A stretch of 64,000 bases of DNA. Origin: Aureococcus anophagefferens. Its lineage: Eukaryota; Sar; Pelagophyceae; Pelagomonadales; Pelagomonadaceae. Made by a program: the position numbers and the translations under genes. Of this stretch, positions 39,004 to 47,815 are shown one piece after another; the first letter of the stretch is position 1, and every line of letters starts with the position of its first letter. Location of the stretch: the NCBI RefSeq assembly GCF_000186865.1, contig NW_008705570.1, positions 261,261 through 325,260 of the forward strand. The letters are read 5' to 3'. The notes beneath the pieces are model-generated. The model did not search any database. It saw only the letters and a program-made list of their open reading frames with translations, and had not been told where the DNA came from.

Positions 39004-39341
39004 CGCGGAGGAGTGTAAGCTTGTTTGTACGGCCTATCCAGCCAGGAAATGCGCAACTTGTTTGTACAGGAATGCTTCGGCTTTTAAGCTCTTTTGCTAT
39101 CTCTAAGCTGAGGTTTTTATATACTTCCGTGCAGACAATATTTGTCTTTTGTTCTGCACTGCACATCCATTGAAGTACAAAGGCACTGGAAACTTACTGT
39201 TTTTTTCAGGAACGTCTCATGGAGCTTAAGTATCCAACGTCTCAGTGGGGGGTAAACTTGCCTGACGAGCGGCAACATCGCGGCACTCAAAGCACTTCCC
39301 AAAAAGCGATAGGGCTTGGCTTCGGTTGCTACGACCCAGCG
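39004..39341. other. AT-richer divergent promoter region
   Basis: About 340 bp between the divergent ASCH and AAMP genes, with markedly lower GC than the genes. CTTGTTTGTAC occurs twice (near 39020 and 39056). No gene is evident. A shared promoter region is the likely content. Confidence 0.45.
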
Positions 39342-40733
39342 ATGGCCTCCAACGTGGACGTGGACATGGCCGCGGCCAACGCCGACGCCGTCGCCGCGCA
39401 GATGGACGCCATGGACGTCGAGCGCGTCGTCGAGGACGACGACGGCGAGATGCTCATCGAGGACGAGGGCGAGGATTTAGGCGCCAACTACCTCGAGGAC
39501 GACGGGTCCATCGAGGACGGCGGCGACGACGGCACCTTCGCGAGCCTCCAGCAGGTCGAGGAGCAGCTCAAGGCCGGCGTCGAGCAGCCCTTCAAACGCG
39601 CGGCCGAGCGCGACGACGCCGAGAGCACGCTCGCGACGCACGGCGACGCGGTCTACTGCTGCGCCTTCGCGCCCAACGGCGACGCCCTCACGGGCGGCGG
39701 CGACGACCGCGCCTTCCTCCACTTCGGGGCGGGCTCCGGCGCCGCCTCGAGGTCCGTGGAGCTCGGCGGCCACACGGACAGCGTCACGACGTGCGGCTTC
39801 AGCCACACGGGCACCTTCGCGGCGACGGGCTCCTACGACGGCACGGTCAAGCTCTGGGACGCGACGACGGGCAACCTCGCGCGGACCCTCGACGGGCCCG
39901 GGGACGTCGAGTGGCTCAAGTGGCACCCGAAGGGCGACGTCGTCCTCTGCGGCTCGGGCGACGGCACGTGCTGGATGTGGCTCGCGACGTCGGGCGGCTG
40001 CATGCGCGTCTTCGCGGGCCACGAGGGCCCCGTGCTCTGCGGGGCCTTCACCTGCGACGGCAAGCAGATCGTGACCGGCTCCGCGGACGGCTCCGTGCGC
40101 GTCTGGGCGCCGAAGAAGGGCGTCTGCAAGCACGCCTGGTTGCCCCGGGGCCACGGCGCGCCGCCGGGCGACCGCGGCATGCTCCTCATGTCCAACGGGG
40201 CCATCACGGCCCTCGACGTCCACCCGTCGGACCCCGAGCTCGTCGCCGCGGCGGCGGAGGACGGCACGGCCGTCGTGCTCCACTGCAAGTCGAAGAAGAT
40301 CGTCAACGTCCTCGAGCACGCCGTGGCGAAGACCGTGCGCCGCGACGACGGCGAGGACGAGGACCCGGCCTACGCCGTGGTCTGCGTCGCGTTCTCGCGG
40401 GACCCGGACACGTGGGTCGCGACGGGCTCCGTCGACGGCTTCCTCAAGGTCTGGGACTTCGCGAAGTTGCCCGCGCGGCCGCGCGTGTCGCTCGTCCACA
40501 ACACGGCCGTCGTCGCGCTCGCGTGGTTCCCGAAGGCCGCGAAGCTCGTGTCGTCGTCGGCGGACCTGTCGGTGAAGGTCTGGGACGCGCGGAGCGGCGC
40601 CTGCGAACGGGACCTCCGGGGCCACACGGACATCCCCCTGGCCATGGCCGCGCGCTTCCCGGACGACGGCGACGCCGCGGTCCTCTCCGTCGGCGACGAC
40701 ACGACGGGCAAGCTCTTCCTCATCCCTAAATAG
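39342..40733 (+). CDS. AAMP: AAMP/Sqt1 WD40 protein
   Basis: 463 residues, single exon. The acidic N-terminus (VEDDDGEMLIEDEGEDLG) is typical of AAMP. WD40 repeats start near residue 95. Family-specific stretches are TGGGDDRAFLHF, GHTDSVTTCGFSHTGTFAATGSYDGTVKLW, DVEWLKWHPKGDVVLCGSGDGTCWMW and GAFTCDGKQIVTGSADGSVRVW, followed by further blades up to SADLSVKVWDARSG. The yeast orthologue Sqt1 is the dedicated chaperone of ribosomal protein uL16 (Rpl10) in 60S assembly. The start was chosen as the ATG preceding the acidic segment; the frame upstream is open but looks like 5' leader. Confidence 0.88.
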   Translation: MASNVDVDMAAANADAVAAQMDAMDVERVVEDDDGEMLIEDEGEDLGANYLEDDGSIEDGGDDGTFASLQQVEEQLKAGVEQPFKRAAERDDAESTLATHGDAVYCCAFAPNGDALTGGGDDRAFLHFGAGSGAASRSVELGGHTDSVTTCGFSHTGTFAATGSYDGTVKLWDATTGNLARTLDGPGDVEWLKWHPKGDVVLCGSGDGTCWMWLATSGGCMRVFAGHEGPVLCGAFTCDGKQIVTGSADGSVRVWAPKKGVCKHAWLPRGHGAPPGDRGMLLMSNGAITALDVHPSDPELVAAAAEDGTAVVLHCKSKKIVNVLEHAVAKTVRRDDGEDEDPAYAVVCVAFSRDPDTWVATGSVDGFLKVWDFAKLPARPRVSLVHNTAVVALAWFPKAAKLVSSSADLSVKVWDARSGACERDLRGHTDIPLAMAARFPDDGDAAVLSVGDDTTGKLFLIPK

Positions 40734-40775
40734 CGCTGTTCAGCACATCACATCGGGGCTACGCCGCGCGCGCCC

Positions 40776-41627
40776 CTAGAGGGGCCGCGGGTTCTGCTTG
40801 CGGTGGCGGCGGTAGAACGCGGCGGCCGCGCCGACCTTGGCGCCGACGTCCGCGGCCGCGAGCGCGCGCTTCGCGTCCGCGACGGCGCGCTTCGCGGCGG
40901 CGACGACGCTCGTCGCCCGCGGCGCGAGGGTTTTCGCGAGGGCCGCGGCCGCGCGGAGCGGGAGGAAGAGCGCGTCGAGGAACGCCTTGGCGGCCCGCTT
41001 CGCGAGGAGGCCCATTGGGAGCGCCGGCTCGCCGCCCGCGAGGAGCAGCGCCGACGGCGGCGCGACGGGCTCCGGTGTCTCGACGACGACGAGCGACGTG
41101 GCCATGGGCGCGGCGACGGGGACCGGCGGCGTCGCCGCCCGGGCGAGGAGCGCGAGCGCGACGGCCCAGAACGCCAGCGAGTAGGCCCCGAGGCGCTTCG
41201 CCGACGGCGCCGCGGCGGCCGGCGCGGCGGCCGGCGCGGCGACCGGCGCGGCGCCGTCGGCGGCCGGGGCCTTCGTCGCCGCGGGCGCGGCGATGGTGTT
41301 CGTCGCGTCGCCGAGGACGACGCGCACGCGGCGCGCCTCGGCCTTTTTCGGGCTCGCCGACGGCGGCGTCACGCGCGCGGACGTCGGCGGCGCGCGGTCC
41401 TTGGGCGGCGACGGCGTGCGCATCGTGAGCCGCTTCCTTAGCGAGTCGAAGCTCGCGCTGCGCTTCTTGCCGCGCGGCGTCGGCGTCGCGTCCATGCGGT
41501 CCAGCGAGTCCACGGAGCGCGGCGCGTCGTCGCCGTCGTCGCCTTTGCGCCCGCCGGCGAGGCGCGTGATCGTAGGGGTGTGGACGGCGTCGACGCGCGC
41601 CGTGTTGATGTGGGAGATGGCCTTCAT
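40776..41627 (-). CDS. Hypothetical single-span membrane protein
   Basis: 283 residues. The N-terminal 130 residues are basic and Ser/Thr/Pro-rich (TPTPRGKKRSASFDSLRKRL, MRTPSPPKDR), with several candidate phosphorylation sites. An Ala-rich stretch leads into one hydrophobic segment (LGAYSLAFWAVALALLARA, about 150-168). The rest is Ala/Lys-rich helices ending RRHRKQNPRPL. No family was recognised. It is convergent with AAMP (42 bp between stops) and divergent from the sugar transporter. Confidence 0.55.
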   Translation of the reverse strand: MKAISHINTARVDAVHTPTITRLAGGRKGDDGDDAPRSVDSLDRMDATPTPRGKKRSASFDSLRKRLTMRTPSPPKDRAPPTSARVTPPSASPKKAEARRVRVVLGDATNTIAAPAATKAPAADGAAPVAAPAAAPAAAAPSAKRLGAYSLAFWAVALALLARAATPPVPVAAPMATSLVVVETPEPVAPPSALLLAGGEPALPMGLLAKRAAKAFLDALFLPLRAAAALAKTLAPRATSVVAAAKRAVADAKRALAAADVGAKVGAAAAFYRRHRKQNPRPL

Positions 41628-41762
41628 TGCGTGGATGCGGCTGCAACCGCCGACGGATTAGGCGCCAGCTTCGAACAGGCACCACGCGATTTCTCGTTGG
41701 CGACAAAAGATCTCATGTTGACGCGTCGTTGCCCGCAAAGGTGCCGATCTCGGGCTGCGACG

Positions 41763-43634
41763 ATGGCCGACGCCCGGCCCGTCGTCGAGGACCATCCGCT
41801 GCTGCCGCGGGCCGAGGAGTACAAGAAGGACGGCCTGTTGAAGCCGCGCGTCAACGCGGGCTTCCTGCTGCGCGTCGTCGTCTTCCCGGCCCTCGGCGGT
41901 TTACTGTACGGCTTCGACATTGGGGCGACGTCCTACTGCGTGTCGGAGCTCGAGCGCAGCAGCGGCGGCGTGAGCTGGGGCCGCGCCGTCGGCCGGTCCG
42001 CGCTGCTGCGCGGCCTCGTCGCGTCGGCGAGCGTCCTGGGAGCGTTCTGCGCGTCGTTCCTCGTCTTCGCGATGGCGGAGCGCATCGGGCGGCGCGGCGA
42101 GATGGTCCGCGGCGCGGCCTGCTTCGGCGTGGGCACGGTCTTCACGTTTCTGAGCGCGGAGCTCGACGACGCGCGCGCGGGCATCACCTGCTTCTTGCTG
42201 GGGCGGGCGATCTACGGGTGCGGCTGCGCTTTAGCAACGCACGCGGCGCCGGCGTACATCGCGGAGATGGCGCCCGCGTGCTACCGCGGCGCCTGCGTGT
42301 CGAGCAAGGAGGCTTTGATCGTCGTCGGCATGCTCTTCGGGTACGCCGCGGGCTACGCGACGCGGGACCGGCCCCTGGGCTGGCGCGAGGCCTACGCCGT
42401 CGCGTTGCCCATTTCTTGCGTCTACCTCGCGGGCGTCTTGGGGCTCCCGCGGTCCGGCCGCTGGCTCGCGCTCCGGGGCAAACGCAAAGAGGCCGCGCGG
42501 GCCTACGGGCTGCTCTACGAGCGGCGCGAGGACGCGGGCCGCGTCCTCGGCGACATTTTGGCGGACATCGCCGCCGAGGGCCGCGGCGACGACGGCCGAT
42601 CCGGCGCCCGAGGCGACGAGCCGGGGGCGCCGGACCTGTCGCTGACGGAGGCGTACCGGCGGTCGCCGGCGACGGCGAACGCGCTCCGGGCGGCGCTCGG
42701 CGTCGTGCTGCTGCAGCAGGTCACGGGGCAGCCGTCCGTGCTCTACTACTCGTCGACGATCATGGAGGCCGCGGGCGCGCAGGCCTGGGCGCCCCTCGCC
42801 GTCGCCTTCGTCAAGCTCGTCGCGACGGTCTACTCCTGCGCGACCGTCGAGAGGCACGGCCGGCGGAAGCTGCTCGGCGTGGGCATCTCCGTGATGACGA
42901 CGTCGCTGGTGGTGTTGTCGCTGGCGTTCGCGCTCTCGTCCACGACGTCGAGCGCGTCGACGGCGACGTCGAACGCCGAGGCCGCGGGCGAGCACCCGGC
43001 CCACTCGGGCGCGCGGAACCCCGGCGCCGCGGGGTCGACCGGCGCGAGCAGCGACACGCACAAGCTCTCGGAGCTGAGCAGCCTCGTGGCCATGTTCGGC
43101 TTCGTCTCCGGGTACCAGATCGGCTTCGGCCCCATCGCGTGGCTGCTCCTGAGCGAGCTCTTCGGGAACACGATCCGGGGCAAGGCGTTGGCGTTCGGCG
43201 TCCAGCTCAACTTCGGCGCGAATCTCGCGGTGTCGCTCGCGTTCCCCTCGCTGCTGTCGGCGTGCGGGGGCACGGCGACCTTCGTCATCTTCGCGCTGCT
43301 GAGCGCCTACGCGGCCTACTTCGTGCGCACCTACGTGCCGGAGACGCGGGGCCTGACGCTCGAGCAGATCCAGAAGCTTTTGGAGTCGTCGAGCCTCGTC
43401 TGGGGGGACGACATGGAGTCGCCGCTCGACATCGACGAGATCGACCGGCTCCACGAGAGCGGCCTCTTCGACCCGCCCATCGCCGAGGCGTCCGTCGTCG
43501 CGCGGCCGACCGCGCGCGGCGACGCCGCCGCGCGGGACCGGGAGGTCTTCGGCGACGGCCTCATGACGGAGACGGCCATCGCCGAGGACGTCGACGAGAA
43601 CGGCGGGCCCGCGCTCCTCCGGCGCCACGCGTAA
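41763..43634 (+). CDS. Sugar transporter, MFS sugar-porter family
   Basis: 623 residues, starting MADARPVVEDHPLLPRAEEY. Twelve membrane spans are expected. Sugar-porter signatures include GGLLYGFDIGATS in span 1, the ERIGRR loop after span 2, YIAEMAPACYRGACVSSKEAL (PESPR/PETRG-like region) after span 4, LLQQVTGQPSVLYYSSTI in span 7 and VPETRGLTLEQI after span 12. It most likely moves hexoses or polyols, perhaps with protons. A Ser/Thr/Ala-rich loop between spans 9 and 10 (about residues 395-440) is longer than usual. The acidic C-terminal tail is cytosolic. Confidence 0.85.
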   Translation: MADARPVVEDHPLLPRAEEYKKDGLLKPRVNAGFLLRVVVFPALGGLLYGFDIGATSYCVSELERSSGGVSWGRAVGRSALLRGLVASASVLGAFCASFLVFAMAERIGRRGEMVRGAACFGVGTVFTFLSAELDDARAGITCFLLGRAIYGCGCALATHAAPAYIAEMAPACYRGACVSSKEALIVVGMLFGYAAGYATRDRPLGWREAYAVALPISCVYLAGVLGLPRSGRWLALRGKRKEAARAYGLLYERREDAGRVLGDILADIAAEGRGDDGRSGARGDEPGAPDLSLTEAYRRSPATANALRAALGVVLLQQVTGQPSVLYYSSTIMEAAGAQAWAPLAVAFVKLVATVYSCATVERHGRRKLLGVGISVMTTSLVVLSLAFALSSTTSSASTATSNAEAAGEHPAHSGARNPGAAGSTGASSDTHKLSELSSLVAMFGFVSGYQIGFGPIAWLLLSELFGNTIRGKALAFGVQLNFGANLAVSLAFPSLLSACGGTATFVIFALLSAYAAYFVRTYVPETRGLTLEQIQKLLESSSLVWGDDMESPLDIDEIDRLHESGLFDPPIAEASVVARPTARGDAAARDREVFGDGLMTETAIAEDVDENGGPALLRRHA

Positions 43635-43744
43635 ACCGCCGTGTCGCGGAAGCTTACTAGTGGTGGGACCCCTTCTCCGCTCCTCCGGCGCCACGCGTAA
43701 CCTCGTCGTCCCGCGACGCTTACTAGTGGTGGGACCCCTTCTCG
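43613..43744. repeat. 66-bp tandem duplication across two gene ends
   Basis: Two adjacent copies (43613-43678 and 43679 to about 43744), each beginning GCTCCTCCGGCGCCACGCGTAA and ending near GTGGGACCCCTTCTC. Each copy contains both the last codons and stop of the sugar transporter and the last codons and stop (minus strand) of the EF-hand gene. The ancestral genes therefore ended within about 40 bp of each other and the duplication pushed the functional stops apart. Confidence 0.85.
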
Positions 43745-44511
43745 AGGTCGCCGAGGGACGCGCCCATGAGCTTCCGCGCGGAGCCGGCCTTGGCGACCTG
43801 GGCCTTGCCGTGGGCCGAGTTGAGGAAGGTCATGAGCTGCGTCTTCTCGACGGCGCGCAGGTACGTCAGGAAGTCGATCTCGCCGCCCTGCGTGCCCGTC
43901 TCCCGCATGTCGTCGCCGAAGAGCTCCTTGAGCTTGGCCTCCATGCGCACGCGGCCGTAGCGCGCGTAGAGCATGTTCATGGTCTCGTCGACGGACACGA
44001 GGCCGTTCTCGTCCTGGTCGAAGATCATGAACTGGACGACGTTGAAGAGCTGGCTCGGCTCGAGGCCCGTGCGGTCCCGGATGTTCCGCTGGAACATGAG
44101 GAGCATCTCCTCCCAGTTCACGCAGCAGTCCAGGTCCTCGTCGACCTCCCAGATCATGTCCTCGACGTCCTTCCGCGGCGTCTTCTTCCCCAGCGTCTTC
44201 AGCGCCTCCATGAGGTCCTGCACGCTGATGAGGCCGTCGGACTCCGCCTCGATGGTCCGCAGCTTGATCTGCAGCTCCTCGATCTCGTCGTCGAGCTTCT
44301 GGAGCTCGGCGGCGACCATGAGGTCCGCGCCCTCGTCGTCGTCGAGCTTGCTCCGGAGCTGGTTCGCGCGCTCCTGCTGCGGCCGCAGGATCTTCAACAC
44401 CGCGCGCTTCGCGCCGTAGTCGCAGAGCAGGTCGTAGACCCGCCGGAGCTGGATCTCCTCCTGGGGCGTGATGCCCGGCTGCTCCTCCTGGGCCTGCGAG
44501 TAGTAGCTCAT
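43723..44511 (-). CDS. EF-hand calcium-binding protein
   Basis: 262 residues from MSYYSQAQEEQPGITPQEEI. The N-terminal 75 residues are a coiled coil (RPQQERANQLRSKLDD, LQKLDDEIEELQIKL). Calmodulin-like EF-hands follow. One has lost calcium ligands (ESDGLISVQDLMEALKTLG), one reads EVDEDLDCCVNWEEML, and one is the best canonical loop, DQDENGLVSVDE. The C-terminus contains GEIDFLTYL. The coiled coil plus EF-hands suits a cytoskeletal or axonemal sensor, but that is inference. It is divergent from the membrane protein gene, with 142 bp between starts. Confidence 0.75.
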   Translation of the reverse strand: MSYYSQAQEEQPGITPQEEIQLRRVYDLLCDYGAKRAVLKILRPQQERANQLRSKLDDDEGADLMVAAELQKLDDEIEELQIKLRTIEAESDGLISVQDLMEALKTLGKKTPRKDVEDMIWEVDEDLDCCVNWEEMLLMFQRNIRDRTGLEPSQLFNVVQFMIFDQDENGLVSVDETMNMLYARYGRVRMEAKLKELFGDDMRETGTQGGEIDFLTYLRAVEKTQLMTFLNSAHGKAQVAKAGSARKLMGASLGDLEKGSHH

Positions 44512-44653
44512 GGCGCAACGCCGGCGGGCTGCCCCGGGGGGCGCCTCTATCGGCCGCTTGAGCGCTACGGCCGCCGCGGGTACGTGCCGGCACGATGCCG
44601 GAACGATGCTGCCCCCGGGCAGCCTGCCCAAAATCCTGATGGCGTGAGCTTTC

Positions 44654-46933
44654 ATGGACGGCGGCCACTCGCACGGCCACTCGCACGCCCACCACAGCCT
44701 GTCCCTATGCGGCGACATGGGCGACGTCCAGCACGACGAGCCGCACAAGAAGCACCACCACCGCCACCACGCTAGCCAGCCCCGGCCCTTCGCCATCGTC
44801 GACATCCGCAGCGACGACGAGCCGGCGCACGACGCCTCCTGCGAGGACACGCTGAGCGAGTACTGCGTCGGCGCGCGGGCGAACCCGCTCCAGGCCGACG
44901 CCGGGACGCCGGCGCCGGCCCGCGGGAGGAAGACCGCGGTCAGCCTCGAGGTCCGCGCGGAGACGCCGCCGCCGCCGCCGCCCGCGCCGGCGCCGCTGCG
45001 CATCGACGGCTACCTCGACCGGTCCCTGGCGGGCGGCGCGTCGCCGACGACGAACCGGAAGGAGCGCCAGGCGGCCGAGGACGCGGAGCGCGCGAGCGTG
45101 CGGGCCGCGCTCGCGACGCACTGCGCGCTCGCCGCGCGGCGCGAGGTGGCCGTCGCGACGCTCCGGCGGTCCCTGGACCGCTACGACGAGGCAAACGACG
45201 CCTGGCGCTTCGAGGCCGGGGACGTCGTCGAGGTCCAGGGCCCGGACGCGCGCTGGCGCCTCGCGGTCGTCACGCACGGCGCGCGGGGCGTCTACGGCGT
45301 CGCGAGCAACGGCGGCTTCACGCACGGCTACGGCGACGACCTGCTCGCGCCGCGCGTGGCCGCCGTCGTCAGCCGGCGGGGCTTCGGCGAGGCGCCCTTC
45401 ACCTGGCGGGCCGCGGCGATGGTCCGCCTCGAGGAGCGGCTCCAGTTCATGGACGGCCACCGCGACGACTTCGAGCGCTTCGGCTACGAGGCCTGGGGCC
45501 GGCGCGAGTTCGACTACTGGCTCCGCGACGAGCGCAACGGCGCCTTCCGGGCCCAGTTCGAGGCCGCGGCGCCGGGCGCGCGCGCCGCGCTCTACGGCCT
45601 CTGCCTCGAGCCCTTCGAGCGCACGGAGGCGCTGAAGACGTGGGACTGGCGCCACACGAAGGCGTCGACGTACCTCTACCTGGCGTGCCTGGGCTCGGGC
45701 GTCGCGTCCGTGCTCGGGACGCTCCTCCTCCAGCGGGGCATTCCGGTCGTCGTCTTCCTCTTCGAGATCCGCCACGGCCGCGGCTCGGGCTTCCCGGCGC
45801 TCTGCGCGGACCGCGCGGCGACGGTCCAGGACCGGGGCGAGGGCGCGCGCTTCACGTCGGCGATGATCCTGCTCGTCGTCTTCTTCTACGCGGCCAAGGT
45901 CGCGCCGGACGCGTACGCGAAGTTCCTCGGCGACGGCGCGGTCGCGAAGCTCGTCGCCCTCCGGGCGCTCCTCTTCCGGTCCGAGAACGACGGCGCGCTC
46001 CAGAAGGTCGGGTTCCGCCTCTACCGGACGATGAACAGCGGCTTCGACGTCGTGCTGTATACGTTAAACTTGTACCTCCTCTTCTACCACCACTCGCCCC
46101 TCGAGGTCATCCTCAACTCCCTCGCCATCGAGTTCATCCGCGACCTCGACGAGACGCTCAACGTCGACGCGAACAACCGCTACCTCAAGGCGTCGGCCGT
46201 GGAGATGGTCATGCGCTCCTACCTGCCGCTCCGGGACCTGCGGCGGCGCCTCGGCGTCGGCGACGCGGCGCTGGGGGCTCAACGGAGGGCGGCCGCGGCC
46301 GCGCGCTGGAAGCACCACTGGCGCGCGCGGCACGCGAGCTCCGTCGCCCTCGTGTCGACGTCCGACGTCGCCGCGAAGCTCAAGTCCGCGGACGAGCGCG
46401 TCGACGACATGGTCGAGGAGTACTACGGCACCTTCGAGGGCTCGCAGAGCTTCGGCTGGCTCGCGTCGGCGCTCCAGGTGAGGGGCTACACGACGTCGGG
46501 CATCTTCGAGCGCTATGTGATTTATCGGGGCGACCAGTGGGACGCGCACCTCTTCCCGGCGGACGCCGCCGCCGGGGGCGCGAGGCTCGGCGGCCTGCCC
46601 TACGACCACCTCGAGGGCTTCGAGAACTTCCCGCGCTTCCGCGCCTTCGTCGAGCGGCACGCGCCGCGGACGGCGGCGCGCATCAACCGCCGCCCGCGCC
46701 TCGGCGACCTCCTCAAGACGGCGTCCCTCCAGCGCGTCTACCAGGCCGCGCGCGGCCGCGCGGGCGACGGCGCCGTCATCGAGGACTGCTCCTGCTGCCG
46801 CCGGCTCATGATGACCGCCGACGCCCTCGTCGAGGTCGCCAACGCCATGGTCGTCCTCTTCGGCTTCCCGCTCGTGTTGCTCGCCGTGCTCGCGTGGGTG
46901 CCCCTCTGCTACGGGCCCGAGCGCTCCTGGTGA
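44654..46933 (+). CDS. Polytopic membrane protein with His-rich N-terminus
   Basis: 759 residues. The N-terminus is histidine-rich (MDGGHSHGHSHAHHS, then HKKHHHRHH), a likely metal-binding tract. A long soluble part follows, including an SH3/Tudor-like strand set (FEAGDVVEVQGPDARWRLAVV...HGYGDDLLAP). Hydrophobic spans lie near LYLACLGSGVASVLGTLLL, FTSAMILLVVFFYAAKV, FDVVLYTLNLYLLFYH and the C-terminal VVLFGFPLVLLAVLAWVP. The segment SLAIEFIRDLDETLN is strongly polar and helical between spans. No named family was recognised; a channel or metal-responsive role cannot be claimed. Confidence 0.7.
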   Translation: MDGGHSHGHSHAHHSLSLCGDMGDVQHDEPHKKHHHRHHASQPRPFAIVDIRSDDEPAHDASCEDTLSEYCVGARANPLQADAGTPAPARGRKTAVSLEVRAETPPPPPPAPAPLRIDGYLDRSLAGGASPTTNRKERQAAEDAERASVRAALATHCALAARREVAVATLRRSLDRYDEANDAWRFEAGDVVEVQGPDARWRLAVVTHGARGVYGVASNGGFTHGYGDDLLAPRVAAVVSRRGFGEAPFTWRAAAMVRLEERLQFMDGHRDDFERFGYEAWGRREFDYWLRDERNGAFRAQFEAAAPGARAALYGLCLEPFERTEALKTWDWRHTKASTYLYLACLGSGVASVLGTLLLQRGIPVVVFLFEIRHGRGSGFPALCADRAATVQDRGEGARFTSAMILLVVFFYAAKVAPDAYAKFLGDGAVAKLVALRALLFRSENDGALQKVGFRLYRTMNSGFDVVLYTLNLYLLFYHHSPLEVILNSLAIEFIRDLDETLNVDANNRYLKASAVEMVMRSYLPLRDLRRRLGVGDAALGAQRRAAAAARWKHHWRARHASSVALVSTSDVAAKLKSADERVDDMVEEYYGTFEGSQSFGWLASALQVRGYTTSGIFERYVIYRGDQWDAHLFPADAAAGGARLGGLPYDHLEGFENFPRFRAFVERHAPRTAARINRRPRLGDLLKTASLQRVYQAARGRAGDGAVIEDCSCCRRLMMTADALVEVANAMVVLFGFPLVLLAVLAWVPLCYGPERSW

Positions 46934-46936
46934 TCC

Positions 46937-47040
46937 ACGACACGCGGGACCGCCAGGTCCGCAGCGTACGTCACACGCGGGACCGCCACGTCCGCAGCGT
47001 ACCCTTCCAAGAACGCGGGATCTCGCCGTCCGCAGCGTCC
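46937..47040. repeat. Short direct repeats, about 33 bp
   Basis: Two near-identical units built on ACACGCGGGACCGCC and GTCCGCAGCGTA, plus a degraded third ending CCGTCCGCAGCGTCCC, between the convergent membrane-protein and FKBP genes. Confidence 0.7.
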
Positions 47041-47072
47041 CATTTCGCAGAACCCCGGCACTTAATTTCAAT

Positions 47073-47660
47073 TTACTTGCGGCCGAAGAGCTTGACGTCG
47101 AGGACCAGGTCGGGCTGGTAGGGTCGCCGCGGGTTGGCGTAGATATTTTTCCAGCGCTGGTACTCGCCGAAGGCCGTCTCCGGCGGTGGGATGGGCTGCT
47201 GGGACTCCGCCGCGAGGGACGTGTAGCCGAGGCTCGCGGGCACGTAGACGCGGCGCACGCCGCCGCCCTTCATCGTCGCGACAGCCTCGTTGAGCCCCGC
47301 GATGACGCTCGGGTCGCCGAGGACGAAGGAGAAGGGACGTCCGCGTCCTTCGTCCGCGTCCTTCGTCGAATATATCTTCGCGCCGTAGCGCGCGCCGGTC
47401 GTCGACATGACGTAGTCCACCGTGACGCGCTGGCCCTTGGCCGGCGCGGAGCCCGGGCCGACCTTGAAGTCCTGGTAGGACAGGCCCGAGGCGAGCGCCA
47501 CGGTCTCCGGCTCCGACGGCGGCGGCGCCGCGGCGGCCCGGGCCGCGAGCGGCGCGGCGCCGCTGGCTGCGGTGAGCGCTCGCAGCGCGTGCCGGCGGTC
47601 GACGAGGCGGAGCGCGCTCGTGGCGGTCGCGAGCAGCACTACGAGGAGTGCGCGCATCAT
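47073..47660 (-). CDS. FKBP-type peptidyl-prolyl isomerase, thylakoid-lumen type
   Basis: 195 residues from MMRALLVVLLATATSALRL. The leader is bipartite: a signal peptide, then a basic/RR segment (DRRHALRALTAASGAAPLAARAAAA) resembling a lumenal twin-arginine transfer signal. The FKBP fold runs from SGLSYQDFKVGPGSAPAKGQRVTVDYV through the Pro-isomerase core FVLGDPSVIAGLNEAVATMKGGGVRRVYVPASLGY to LVLDVKLFGRK. Several active-site aromatics are replaced, as is usual in lumenal FKBPs. It assists folding of photosynthetic proteins, by family knowledge. Confidence 0.82.
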   Translation of the reverse strand: MMRALLVVLLATATSALRLVDRRHALRALTAASGAAPLAARAAAAPPPSEPETVALASGLSYQDFKVGPGSAPAKGQRVTVDYVMSTTGARYGAKIYSTKDADEGRGRPFSFVLGDPSVIAGLNEAVATMKGGGVRRVYVPASLGYTSLAAESQQPIPPPETAFGEYQRWKNIYANPRRPYQPDLVLDVKLFGRK

Positions 47661-47815
47661 TTGAAGACCGCGACGGACGTCGTCGATGGCGGTCGAGAGC
47701 ACAGGACGACGACGATGGCGCGCGCTTGTGGGAGCGCAACACGACGTCGAGGGCGTCTTGTGAGTGTGGAGCTCGTCAGAAGTGCAACATTGAAATGCAA
47801 CATACCTTCAATGAG

